Shown in pieces: positions 1-10,900 of a stretch of 23,511 nt of DNA. Source of the stretch: Pelargonium nanum (lineage: Eukaryota; Streptophyta; Magnoliopsida; Geraniales; Geraniaceae); the NCBI GenBank assembly GCA_036897485.1, contig JAYMTF010001419.1, positions 1 through 23,511 of the forward strand, given 5' to 3'. The first letter of the stretch is position 1. Each line of letters opens with the position of its first letter. The notes under the pieces are model-generated. The model made no database searches and was not told the origin of the DNA. It saw only the letters and a program-made list of their open reading frames with translations. The translations under genes were made by a program, and so were the position numbers.

Positions 1-511
1 GTGGAGTTTAGGTTAAAAGGGGAGAGCTACCCTCTGTTGTGTAGCTCAATTTAAAAAAATATATATATAAAAATATAAAAAAAATATAATTGGTTCCTTA
101 AGAATAATAAAGAACTAAAAAAATCTATTTCCAATCTTATTCACTAATCTCCACTAATAACATATTAATAAATAATACAACAAATATTTTATTCATACTT
201 GCTTGTAATTTTTTATTATGGAGACATTAATGAGACCCATTTGGCTCAATTAATTAATTTTGTTTTTTACTATTCAATTTTATTGGTCTTAAGCAAATTA
301 TTTTTTGGTTGACATTGCTCAACAAAACAAACACACACCTAACGATCAACAGAGATTCCCAGAAAGCTACCTCAACACCAAAACAAGGATGAAGAAAAAT
401 AAAATCAACATCTTTAGCAATTTTCAACCCCAAATCTTCCTTTATGAGAAAAGAACAAAGAGGTGCAGATTTTATATTCATAATTCTACAAGTTCCCAAA
501 ATATGAAACCA
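1..511. other. AT-rich intergenic sequence, no gene seen
   Basis: No open frame here resembles a protein I know, and no RNA gene is visible. The stretch is AT-rich, with a run of short TA and A tracts near 50-90. The small open frames on both strands have biased, low-complexity composition and look like chance. Confidence 0.6.
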
Positions 512-1055
512 ACAATTGTTAGGTAAACGTGTCGTATTTGACTATTCGTGTTCAACCGTTCAACACGATTACTAAACGTGTCATATTTGCGTTGGGTTGT
601 GTAGCACACGGTCAACCCTCGGCACGACATGCGCGAACGAATAAACAACTCTAGTGTCAACTAACTCAACTCATTTAATAATTGGATCGTGTTTGTGTCA
701 AACCGTTTAATTAAACGGGTCATGTAGCCTATTTATTGACCACTCATCTAAGAATAAAAATATAATTTTTCAACCCTAGTAAAAAATGACCCATACATAT
801 ATTAAATGAGTCAAATATATCAGGTGGTATGGGGCGATCCCAACCGGTATATTTAAACGAGTTGGCTATGTCGCGTAATTTTGAACCCAGTTATTTAAAC
901 GTGTCTATCGTGTCGTGTCAACCCGCTCATAAATGAATCGTGTTCGTGTCGTGTATTTCAACTCGTTTAAAAATCTAGTTTTCAGATTGACCCGTTTAAC
1001 ATAGTACTAAACTTTCAACACGACCCGCAAACACAAATTGTCATTGCCACCCCAA
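512..1055. repeat. Degraded hAT-like non-autonomous repeat pieces
   Basis: The stretch is built from variants of CGTGTCGTGTT / AACACGACACG words, the same vocabulary as the better preserved element at 5140-5514. Two right ends can be made out. One ends near 653 in ...AACTCTA after a GACATGCGCGAACGAAT segment. The other ends near 1054 in ATTGCCACCCC after CACAAATTGTCA. Both resemble the right end of the 5140-5514 element. I could not find matching left ends or target-site duplications, so this is probably two truncated or nested copies. Assignment to hAT rests on similarity to that element, which does have an 8-bp duplication. Confidence 0.55.
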
Positions 1056-1518
1056 GATACAATAGATATTTGCATGCTAATAATTTTTAGCTTAGCTTCT
1101 AATTTTGTTTTTTTAAAACTAGCATTATTATATGTTGATACTGGGCTAGCCCAGATTCCATATATGCCCCGTTTATGACCATAGGCCCAAATCAATAGTG
1201 GTGGATTGGTGGTGGGCTTTTCAGTCCAAAACTAACTACTACTCAATAACACAACAAAAGAATCTTCAGAGAACTTTGCACAGATGTGGATAATATATGA
1301 AACCTTAAAACTCAGTAACATATGTTTCATTCATATCTAGCTAGACCAAATACCAGTTCTAATTGCAAGTTCATCAACCCAACTCAAGAAATATATAGAG
1401 GAACTTGAATGGTTTTCATAATCGACACAACAATATCAAGATAATGGATGACAGGAACATGTTAACAGCAGAGTGAGGGAAGTGCACTAACCAATGATAG
1501 AGTTATGTCAGGTCAGCA
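1056..1518. other. 3' flank of the BORC6-like gene
   Basis: No coding exon is visible. The part next to 1518 should contain the 3'UTR of the minus-strand gene that ends at 1519, but no unambiguous polyadenylation signal stands out. Confidence 0.5.
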
Positions 1519-3591
1519 TCATGGAAGACGGAGGAGCTTGTTTGCAGCGGAGTCCAGAGCATCTACATTCTTCCTCAGGATTTTTCTTTACAAGCGTAAA
1601 GGAAACATTACGTCAAATGAAGATTTCTAACTCTGAGGTTCTAAATCCTAAGAGAAGAAAACAAATTCATGGGCTGCTTTGTGAACTTACAAAACCACCT
1701 GCTTCTAGACAATTAGTGTTTATTTGGTGTAATATTAGCAGAAAAATAGGTAGGAAAGAAAGGAGCGTAAAAAAGAAATGTTAAGGATACAGTTGCATGG
1801 CAAGTCTGTCGATGCCCTTCATTTCCTCATTTAATCTGAAACAGAAGAATTCCAAAATCAACTTAAAATGACTATGTTTGGTTAGAACTTGTCACAGATT
1901 TGTCATCTTCAGTATTTACCCAAACAAGTAGGGTGATGAACAAATACCTCAGACATGAGTTGATATACCTATTTCCTTTTGTTGCTGCATCAAGTACTGC
2001 ATAGAGAGGATACCAAAAAACAGAAATGCATATTAGAAGAACCGTAAAATAGCCTATCTTTTTGTTATATAAAAGGAGTAGGTTTTCGGCGTTAAGTGAT
2101 TTGTGCACCACAAAAGCACGCTAAAAGTCCGACAAGTGACCAGAACCACTCCAAATAGCCTATAATATCTAATTGAACCTGTATCATAATATCCATGCAC
2201 TTAGAATGGCATACAATTATTCATTAGCGTGACAGAGAAGATATACTAGTGAGCAGGAGTGCAGGACAAACACTGTCTGAAGGGAAAATCTTCCGATATT
2301 CTTTGAATACATGATGCTCAAACAAAGAACTGGCTGGTCTTTGTTACAAAAAGAGAGAGTAGTTTTAGGTGTTAAGTGATATGTACACTCCCAGCACTAT
2401 AACAAAAGCAAGCTAAATAGGCTCCGACAAGTTAAAAAAAGCCCACCAATGAGCCTATAAAATATCTAATTCAACCTGTATCAGAATATCCATTCATCTA
2501 GAATGTCATACAATCATTCGTTAGCATGACAGAGAAGTTACTAGTGAGTGAGAGAAACATTGTCTGCAGGGAAAATCTTCCAACTTCCCAGTCATATTCT
2601 CTGATCGCATGATGCTCAAACAAAGGACCCGATGGTTATTGTTATATAAAAGGGGTACGTTTTAGGCGTTAAGTGATTTGTACACTCCCATCGCTATTCA
2701 CATCTACTAACTACCACCATTCTCCTCTCAATTACCCCAAAATCGAGCTAAATAGGCTCTGACAAGTGACATGAATCACCTCCAATAAACTACTTTAAGG
2801 CGCAAATGACACTTAGTTCAAAGTGAATTGTAGCTAAATTATTTGCAATTATTTATAAAAATCAAATGAATAAACAGCAGATAATTCAATTCTGTTGAAC
2901 CAGTTATTTACCAGATTCCTGAATGTGACCCGCAGCATCACTGAAGCAATGCATATGATCAACAGAGCTGCTTGTAATCTGCAGCATTCAAATCATCGCT
3001 ATTATATCTTTTAACATACACAACGCGTCAAATCAATTCGGTTTTGTTTCTCCACAACTCAATTTTCTCACCAACCAAACACTAAAAACAAAAATTGTAC
3101 AAACTCGTGAAAATTCAGTAAGCTCCAAACGAAATACTATAAATCGAAACTGGACAACAACAGAACCAGATAAGAGCACAAAAATCAAATAAATCCAATC
3201 CAAACAATAATAAGAAAAATTGTACAAACTCGTGAAAATTCAGTGACCTTAAAAGGAAATACAACCAAATCGAAACTGAACCAAATAAAAGCCTAAAATC
3301 GAATAAATTTAAAACTCTTCCGATTTTCATCCATTTTCTCTGAAACCAAACAGAACTCACCTCGGATAGCGCCAACCGTAGCGAAGCGAACAGAGAGACG
3401 AAGCTCTCGGCAATGGCTATCGAGTCTCTCTCGACGATCTCCACGGCCCTAAAGATCTCAGTCTGGTGGGTCGAGGGTTTCGAATCGGCCGGTTCACCGG
3501 AATAGGAAGAGATCGGTGAACACGTGGACGGAGATGGATCAGATTCTAGGGTTTCCGATTTCGTTGGATCGTTGCTCCGATCTTCGTCCAT
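1519..3591 (-). CDS. BORC subunit 6 (lyspersin)-like small protein, five exons
   Basis: Spliced coding model, minus strand: 3591-3361, 2978-2912, 1996-1948, 1835-1791, 1585-1519. It gives 153 codons including the stop, i.e. 152 residues, and every junction stays in frame. The first 45 residues are acidic and rich in Ser and Pro. From about residue 46 the protein is helical (EIFRAVEIVERDSIAIAESF). The C-terminal half contains LDAATKGNRYINSCLRLNEE and ends KNVDALDSAANKLLRLP. This half lines up almost without gaps with my recollection of the C-terminus of animal BORCS6 (DUF2365), including the xAxxxKG, R/LxEE and LAxQ positions. BORC positions lysosomes in animals through Arl8 and kinesin; a role in plant vacuole or endosome placement is inference. 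The start is the ATG just inside the first exon. The last intron looks U12-type. Introns 1 and 2 contain tandem duplications. The gene itself is clear; the family name is moderately sure. Confidence 0.83.
1586..1790 (-). other. Probable U12-type GT-AG intron (last intron of BORC6-like gene)
   Basis: The donor reads GTATCCTTAA, matching eight of nine positions of the minor-spliceosome 5' consensus (A/G)TATCCTTT. The only good branch candidate is TTCCTTTAC at 1604-1596, close to TTCCTTRAC, with its adenosine 11 bases from the AG end, the short spacing typical of U12 introns. There is no ordinary polypyrimidine tract next to the acceptor (TTGTAAAG). Splicing joins MQ-L to KILRKNVDALD in frame; without it a stop follows two codons later. 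Confidence 0.75.
2062..2790. repeat. Intronic tandem duplication, about 2.5 copies of a 280-300 bp unit
   Basis: Three starts of the same unit are visible at 2062, 2341 and 2639 (TTGTTATATAAAAGG.. then GTTAAGTGAT). Units 1 and 2 share further blocks in the same order: GACAAGT, CCTATAA..ATATCTAATT, CCTGTATCA, CATACAAT, GACAGAGAAG, GGGAAAATCTTCC and ATGATGCTCAAACAAAG. Unit 3 stops after the GACAAGTGAC block near 2790. All lie in intron 2 (1997-2911) of the BORC6-like gene and have diverged by scattered changes and small gaps. Confidence 0.85.
3091..3310. repeat. Intronic tandem duplication, 125-bp unit, two copies
   Basis: The 20-base block AAAATTGTACAAACTCGTGA occurs at 3091 and again at 3216, and the similarity continues (AAATTCAGT, CGAAACTG, AACCA). 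The second copy is shorter and more diverged towards 3310. It lies in intron 1 of the BORC6-like gene. Confidence 0.85.
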
Positions 3592-4958
3592 TTTCCCGCG
3601 GTTTTGGTTCGTGAAGAAGGTGGTGTTGGTTCTGTGTCAACTGTCAAGTACAAACCGCTTTCAAACGAGAGAATAGAGATCGACTTGACAATTCGGGTCG
3701 GAGTTTCTCTTTTTTTTTCATTTTTTTTTTCAGGTTATAAATGTTTAACTCGAATCCGACCCGAAACGAATTCGATCAATCTGATCCGCAATTTTTTAGT
3801 CCGGCCCGAACATACTGGGGCTCATTTGATATCAGCGAATTCAAATTTAAACCGCCCACTATAACTAATTACTAATTGTCTATTTAGAAAAGAGATTCGG
3901 GTCTAATCACAAACTGACTGAACAATTGTTTCTTTTGATTAGAAAATTATAAAATTGATTATACTTGGCAATGCGGGTTGGATAAAAAAACGCACGACTT
4001 TTTGTTATAGATTATGTAAGTTTTATTTTACTTCATCAATAGTTACTTAACAAAACATGTTAACAATCAATTATAAGAAAAAAAAATTGTTCAATAAGAA
4101 CGCGTGAGTTTTTCAGCTTAACCTGTTTTAGGTTCGTGGATCATATTGCCAGTTATGTTAACTGATTTAGCTTATAACCTGAATTTATATCAATTTAGTC
4201 CTCAAATTATTACAAATGAACTAAAAAATAGTTCTTGATTTATCATCAATTGATGACATATGGAAAGTATATCTCTAAGACGACTCAAATATAAGATCTT
4301 ATATAAATAAGTTGAGATCTTAACCACTCGATTAAATAAATTTTTGTTTGGCAGCAAAACTTTGTATACATCTGCTAAAAAAAACTTATAAAAAGAAAAA
4401 TACTAAACCCGAATCTGGTTAGGATACGAGTAGTGAGTTTCATATTACATTTTACGCACAAACAAAACGTGTAATTTTGTCTATCCTGAACCAAAATAAA
4501 AATTGATCAACCTACTTTGTACAATCCAAACACGTAAAATTACTAATTGAATTTTGGATGCTTATACGTTCAAATCCAAATTTCCCGCTCTTATTTCAAC
4601 TCATTTGAAGAAACAGGAAAAGAAATGCATTCATTCCTATTCTTCTCATTTCTGAACAACAATTCTAATTCAAACCCAACCATAGGTTTGCAGTAATAGT
4701 TTGTCTCAGAATTATTCCTCGTACAAACCAAATTTAGTACTTTCATATATTATCAAACAGAGCATGAAACACATGTTATTATGATAATATGATGAACATC
4801 ATACAGTGTTACAGAGTGAGAGTCTCCAATTAATTATCTCTTCTTTTTTCTTTTAAATACAAAGGAGATAAATGGAAGAGCAACCAATAATGAGTGCAGT
4901 GATCTAGAGTTACATACTAGTGTGTCAACAAGAATTCTGTTATCCATTTGCCAATAAT
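3592..4958. other. Intergenic: BORC6-like gene promoter side, kinesin 3' side
   Basis: No coding exon is recognised. Around 3592-3700 should lie the leader and promoter of the minus-strand BORC6-like gene; a T-rich run sits at 3710-3732. Between about 3964 and 4153 there is a possible decayed hAT-like piece (ACTTGGCAATGCGGG at one end, ATATTGCCAGT at the other), but no clean 8-bp duplication supports it. The stretch just left of 4959 should contain the kinesin 3'UTR. Confidence 0.5.
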
Positions 4959-7900
4959 TTACTGCCATCGCTTCCCGGACTTTGTTGATGTGAACGGTTT
5001 GGCTGAAGAAGCGTTGCCCGTTGAAGGTTTTCTTGCGCCTGAAGTAACAAGAACACGAACAATGGTGAACAAGATGAGACATACCGAATAGAACAAGGAG
5101 AATAGTTGCACTAAATGATTTTGCAAAGATGGTTTGTCTTAAAGCTGGCAATTGTGTTGTAACACTACATGACATGAAATCAATGTGTTTGGACACGCAA
5201 TTGTGTCACCTTCGTGTTGGGCCTCCAAAACACGCAAGCACAACATGCCACACTTAAGGGTATATTTGTAAATCAATTCCAATAATGTATCAAACGTGTT
5301 GGTTCTATCGTGCATAATGTGTTAGGTCGTATTCATGTCAATCGTGTCGTGTCAACACGGTCCATTAGTTACCATGTTAAACGTATCGTGTTCGTGTTTT
5401 GTCTTCATAAACGTGTGGTGTTTGTGTTTTGTGTTCATGATCGTGTCGAATCGTGTAGCACACAACCAATTTTCAGCACGATATGAACACGACATGCACA
5501 AATTGTCAGCTCTAGTTTGTCTGTGTTCATCAGTGTTTGAATTTAATTTTACTACAATGGGAATGGGTAGATGACCATTCCAAAGCCATTCTCATCACAA
5601 AAGAATCTCCTTCTCATTTCGATTCTTAGTTCTCATTCATGAATAAAAGTACTAAATGCTACCCAAGTGTGAAGAGAAAACGGCTGGATTGGATAAACTT
5701 ACTTGATGCAACATTTGACGGGGTTCTGGCGATTGACAAACGAGACTTTGGTTGCACCAGCTTGTGCTGGAACTTTGGAAGCTTAGATGGTGCAGTCAAT
5801 GGAGCAGTCGATGGCACATTAGATGGTGGACTAGGCGGTTCAATAGATAGTACAGTAGTAGGCGGTTTAATAGATAGTACAGTAGTAGACGGTTCATTAG
5901 ATGGTACACTAGGGCTGCATAAACCATACATAGAGTTATTTAATAGAAGTGTAGTTTCATAACTAGTAAAGAACATCAAGCATTCACACACATGCACTAC
6001 AGAGACAGTAAAACTAGCAATGCTATAGGCAGCAACTATGGACACTTCGTAAATTTTAGATGCAAATTAAAGTATATAACGAAGATTTAGTACTTTCTAT
6101 TGCACCGTGCATTGATATATACTATAACAAGTTCCGAAACAGTCCATGTATGATCACATTAATTAGTTCCATTTTAGTCCATGTGCTGTTCTAGTTTGAC
6201 GGTAGGTCCTTTTTTGAATACTTTTGGGGAAACTTTGGACTAAAACTGAACAAATGCGATAGTATATGGACTATTTTGGAACTTTATGCTAATATACTTT
6301 GACAATAAGAAAACCTCAAGGAAGTGGGCAAAGACTTACATCTCTGTGTTCTCAACCGGTTTGTTGCTTTCAGGGAATAGAGTGAACTCCACAACTCCAC
6401 TGCATATTGATTCAGTTTCAGTTCCCATCGAAAGAACACCATCAGATATGTCACTCAGCCTCCCTTCAGAATCTCCATCCCCAAACCCCAAGAGCTCATC
6501 GTCTTCGGTAATATTTTCACGAGCAGTGAAATTCTGACCAGCATCCCCTGTAGAAAGCTTTGGCGGCAGGAAAAACGGTTTGTGCCTAAAGTCATCCATA
6601 GACTGCAGGGAACCAGCTTCAGAATGCTTATCACTCTGCTCTAAAAAGATGTCCATATCAGAAACTGTTTTTTCTAGAAATGCCGAGGCTTTCCCAACAG
6701 ACACTGTTCGTCTTGGTCTTATAGGCATCATGGAATGTCTTCGGGGAGAGGAAGACCCGTACCTCAGTGAGGTAGTACCACGCTTCTCACCATTAGTAAA
6801 AGCCTTGGTCTGCTGCAACCGCTCAATCTCTTCATCTTTCTTTGCACATGCTTCCTTCAGGGTTGCTACCTGCAACATCCACACAAACATTGAAAAGGAG
6901 AAAAAGAATCATACTGGATTCAGTATACATTATGTTGAGCATACAAAATTGAAAATTCATCAATTCGGACAAAACTTGTTCCCTTTAATAATCCATGGCT
7001 ACATTAACTAAATCATTCAATCAAATATAGCTATTGCATAATATAGAAAAGATCTTCTAATCTTTAAGACATTATCTATTACAGTTACCTAGAGGCCAAA
7101 TCGTTAAATAAATCCTTATTATGGGTCCTGTTGAGCTGAGAGAAGTATGTGTATAACCCGCTAAAACAAAACATATTGCAGTGACTGCAACAGTATTTAC
7201 TGCATGGAGTGTGGAGCATAAAGAACTCAAGTGCATACAAAAATAAAATAAACCTGTTCCATAAGTTCTTTAACATCTTTTCCCTCTCTGTTGCTTCGTG
7301 CAGCACCTAACTCAACACCAGATACCCTCTCAGCGAATTTCAATGTACTTATTGTTTCAGAGTAGGACTCTACATCGGGATTAAGTTGTACAAACATAAG
7401 GGTCTTTGCTTGACCACCTGGTTGTAGAGAGAGAAAAAAAAACAAGGTGGGGTCAAGCCAAGGGAGGAAATAAAAGATACATATTCAAACACTCTATGAT
7501 GCTCATGAATCATGTTATCATAATTAGAAATAACAAAAACAGAGAATTACCCAAAGAACTCTGAAGGACTTGAGTCAGTTTACTATTCCTGTATGGCACA
7601 TGAGAGCTCTTCTGTGCTAGAGCAGAGATTACATCTCCTAGGGCAGAGAGCGATTTGTTTATATGTTGTGCCTCCCTAAGTCTGTCTCCAGTTGCTTCAG
7701 ATCGATCTACTCTTTCACTCCCAGCGAGATCTACCAAATGTAGACTACCACGTAAGACGGCATCGGTCTTAAAGTCCGTGCCACGAACATGGACGGTGAG
7801 AACACTGCAATACAAAATTCTGTTATAATGTGTAAACAACAGAATTAATTCAAGAAACAGATAATAAATTGAAGTGGAACCAGAAGTACAACCTGTGGGA

Positions 7901-10900
7901 TCGGCTACTTCTTTCATTCAGGGCAGTGGCACCTACAGCTCTATTCATCAAGCCAGTATTCATCAATTCTAAAACATCAGACGTAGAATTAACTGGGTGC
8001 ATACTTGCATTAGGGACAGCTAACCCATTTGGTTGGGCGGTATTCCAAATCCCAAGTGTATGCAAGTCAAAGGAAACAGAAGGCTTTTTAATACAACTAA
8101 TATTTAAGGGACACAACCAAACACAAAGATAACAGATAATGAAGTAATTTGCATTAGAATTGATAAAATCTGCAAGAAAAAAAAAAAAAAAGAAGGAGGA
8201 GGAGGAGGAGATAGCTAATGAAAATAGATGATTAGTACAGAACTACAGATCAAGTATTCAAGCCCAGGGTTCAATCCTGAGTGTAAGCAAAAATTTCTAA
8301 CTAATCACAGAAAAAAGGATATCTTTTTTGAGAAATGTCATTTGAGAGAAGGTCTCGGACTTGCTCATTATATATCTCCACCATTTGAACTCCAATTTCG
8401 TATAAAATGGAGCTTCTCCTGCTTTGAGAAATTTGGAAAAGGTCATTCAACGCTCTATAGTTGACTCCCCAATCCTCTTTCGATGATATACTAGGTCCAC
8501 TCTAGGACAAATACAGTAAAGAAAATGAATAAGATACAAATATAAAATCTAACAACAAATGTTCAGAAACTAAAGATATGTTGCATACCATCGTATAGGT
8601 CTTTCCTGAACCAGTTTGACCATAGGCAAAGATACAAACATTGTATCCATCAAGAACAGACCGAATTAATGGTTGAGTATCTAGGAATACCTCTTCTGCA
8701 GTATATAATATTTTTAAGCATAAGTAAAGAATCCGAATTTCTTTTCCTTATAATATCATGCAAAGCAGACTAAAACCATAAAAAAAAAAGACAAATAATT
8801 TATACTGTAAAAGAAAAGTGAACCTTGGGTAGCTGAAGAACCAAAAACCTTGTTAAACTTGAACAGTCTACGGTTATCTTTTCCTTGTTTTGAGGGATTC
8901 ACAACAACCAATTCACCATCCTCACCAACATACTCAATGGTCGTCTGTTTTCCTCTTTCCTCAGGAAGAAATGGTCTTATGCGACAGTAAACTCTAATGT
9001 TTCCTGCTCGGAAAAAAAAAATGGAAATATAACAATAAATTTAAACTAATAAATATTATTATAAATAAAAATAAAAAACACAATGAAGAGCACACCTTTG
9101 AGATCCTGAACTTCATTGTATAGTTTCCTATTTTCTGCAAGAACCAGATGGTAATTTTCAGCAGCATCTGCTAGACCTTTAAGATTCACTCCTGTTCATA
9201 GTAATGATATCATGAGATTCCTAACAATGGGAGGCTCGGAGCAAAACAAGAGACCAGTGACAAGAAATTGATCGTACTCAAGTTACTAAATTCCTCTGAG
9301 TAACTCCTCTGTGTCTTTAAGGCGTCATGTTTAATGGACTCGGAAACCAGCCTTAATTCCTATATAGCATAAAACTTTCAATTTACAAAATTAAGTATCA
9401 CAGTGGTATGAGATGATAGACATGCCAATAAGGCAAACCTGTAATGCTCCAAACTGAAGACCTAAGAATCTTTGGAAGAATTTCTCCTTCTTTTGCCATC
9501 TCTGAGATTTGGACTCAGAATGTGCTTCTAGTTCTTTCACCTTGTTTCTTGAATCTGAAAGAAGGAGCTCCAGTTCGTTGATCTTCTTCTCCAACTCAGT
9601 TTTGGTTTCCTTATATTCTGCTTCTAATTCAAAGCAAATCTTTTCATGAGTCTTTTTCATCGTTTCTAGCTCTTGTTTTAGTGCTGAAATCTCAATATCG
9701 TTCTGAACCTTCTCTTTCTTTAATCTAACCACATCCTGTTCTTCATTTTTTCTAATGTCTTCTAGTCTGGTCTTCTGAACCTGTAAACCAAAGGAAGTAC
9801 ATAACAGAAGCTGTGTAAGACATTCAATAATGAAGGCTAAAGAATTGAGAAACACAATTGCTAATGATTGCAACAGTACCTTTGTCAGTTGAAGTTGGTT
9901 CATAACAACCTACCAAAATATGGGTAACAGTTTAAGACCAATTCCGTTAGAGTTTTACAAGATAATAAAAGCACACACCCAACTCTATCACTTAGAGTAC
10001 CTCATTTTCATCACTAGTCCCAGTTGCAAGGGTTTCTAATACTCTTAATTTCGACTGATACTTCTCTTCCCGAGCCTTAAAGAGATTGCTTTGCTGCAAG
10101 AATGCAACAGTGTAAAGATCAAAGATTCACTAGGAAAATATTCAAGAAAAATAAATTTAAGTAATTTACATTTTTTAGGTTTTCCGCTTGAGTTGCTAAT
10201 CGTCGCTCAATAAGTTGCACAACTTTTCTCAACAGACATGCAACACGCTGAACATAAAGTAACAGAAATTCAGGTTAGGAAATTTAACCAAAATAAGATA
10301 TAAATAAATTATAAATATAAGAATAACTATTTATGACAAGTCTGCTCACTGCCATACATGAGGCACATCCCCATTCTTTTTCTCAATATATTCATCAAAT
10401 ATTCCATGCACTATGTTGAGAAGTGACTGAGTAGAGGTAGACTGCACAAACAACTCCAGAATAACCATAAGTGAACTGAACATGAATTGTCATACCGAGA
10501 ACTTGAATAGATTATACAATATGAGCAACTAAGAAGAATTCAAACAAACTTAGAAACTTACATCCAAATCATTCATTTTCGTCAATTCCAGGATCTTAGC
10601 ATCAGAGAGATCAGCATAACATCCTTGCTTCAACTGAAACAACTCTTGTTCCTTATTGTGCAACGTAAAGTTAATTGAATTCATTTGCTTTTCTTCTCCA
10701 TCTTCTCCACATGTCGATATATCACCCAAGCATTGATCATTTTCCTCTAGATATTCTACATTTGAGAGACTCCAACTCTTTCTTGTATGATCTTGAATGT
10801 TCTCTTCCTCCGCAGTGACATTAAAACAGGCTCTTAGTGCCAAAAGACACTTCAAAACTGGCACCATAGATCCCTGCACACATCTTTAACCCTCAGTTAA

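Noticed and set aside
4834-5196. Minus-strand 120-codon open frame containing [17 protein letters not shown]
   Set aside because: The real use of this DNA is the last kinesin exon in another frame (GC-GCA-AGA..., ending KSGKRWQ), reached from a strong donor GTAAGT at 5702. The longer frame also runs through the MITE end.
5659-5702. Read-through of kinesin exon 19 to a stop at 5659 giving a [13 protein letters not shown] end
   Set aside because: A consensus donor GTAAGTTT lies at 5702 and a downstream exon gives a tail that resembles relatives better. Read-through remains possible as an alternative 3' end.
8245-8300. B-box-like GGTTCAATCC inside the AT-AC intron
   Set aside because: There is no matching A box, tail or target-site duplication, so I do not call a SINE.
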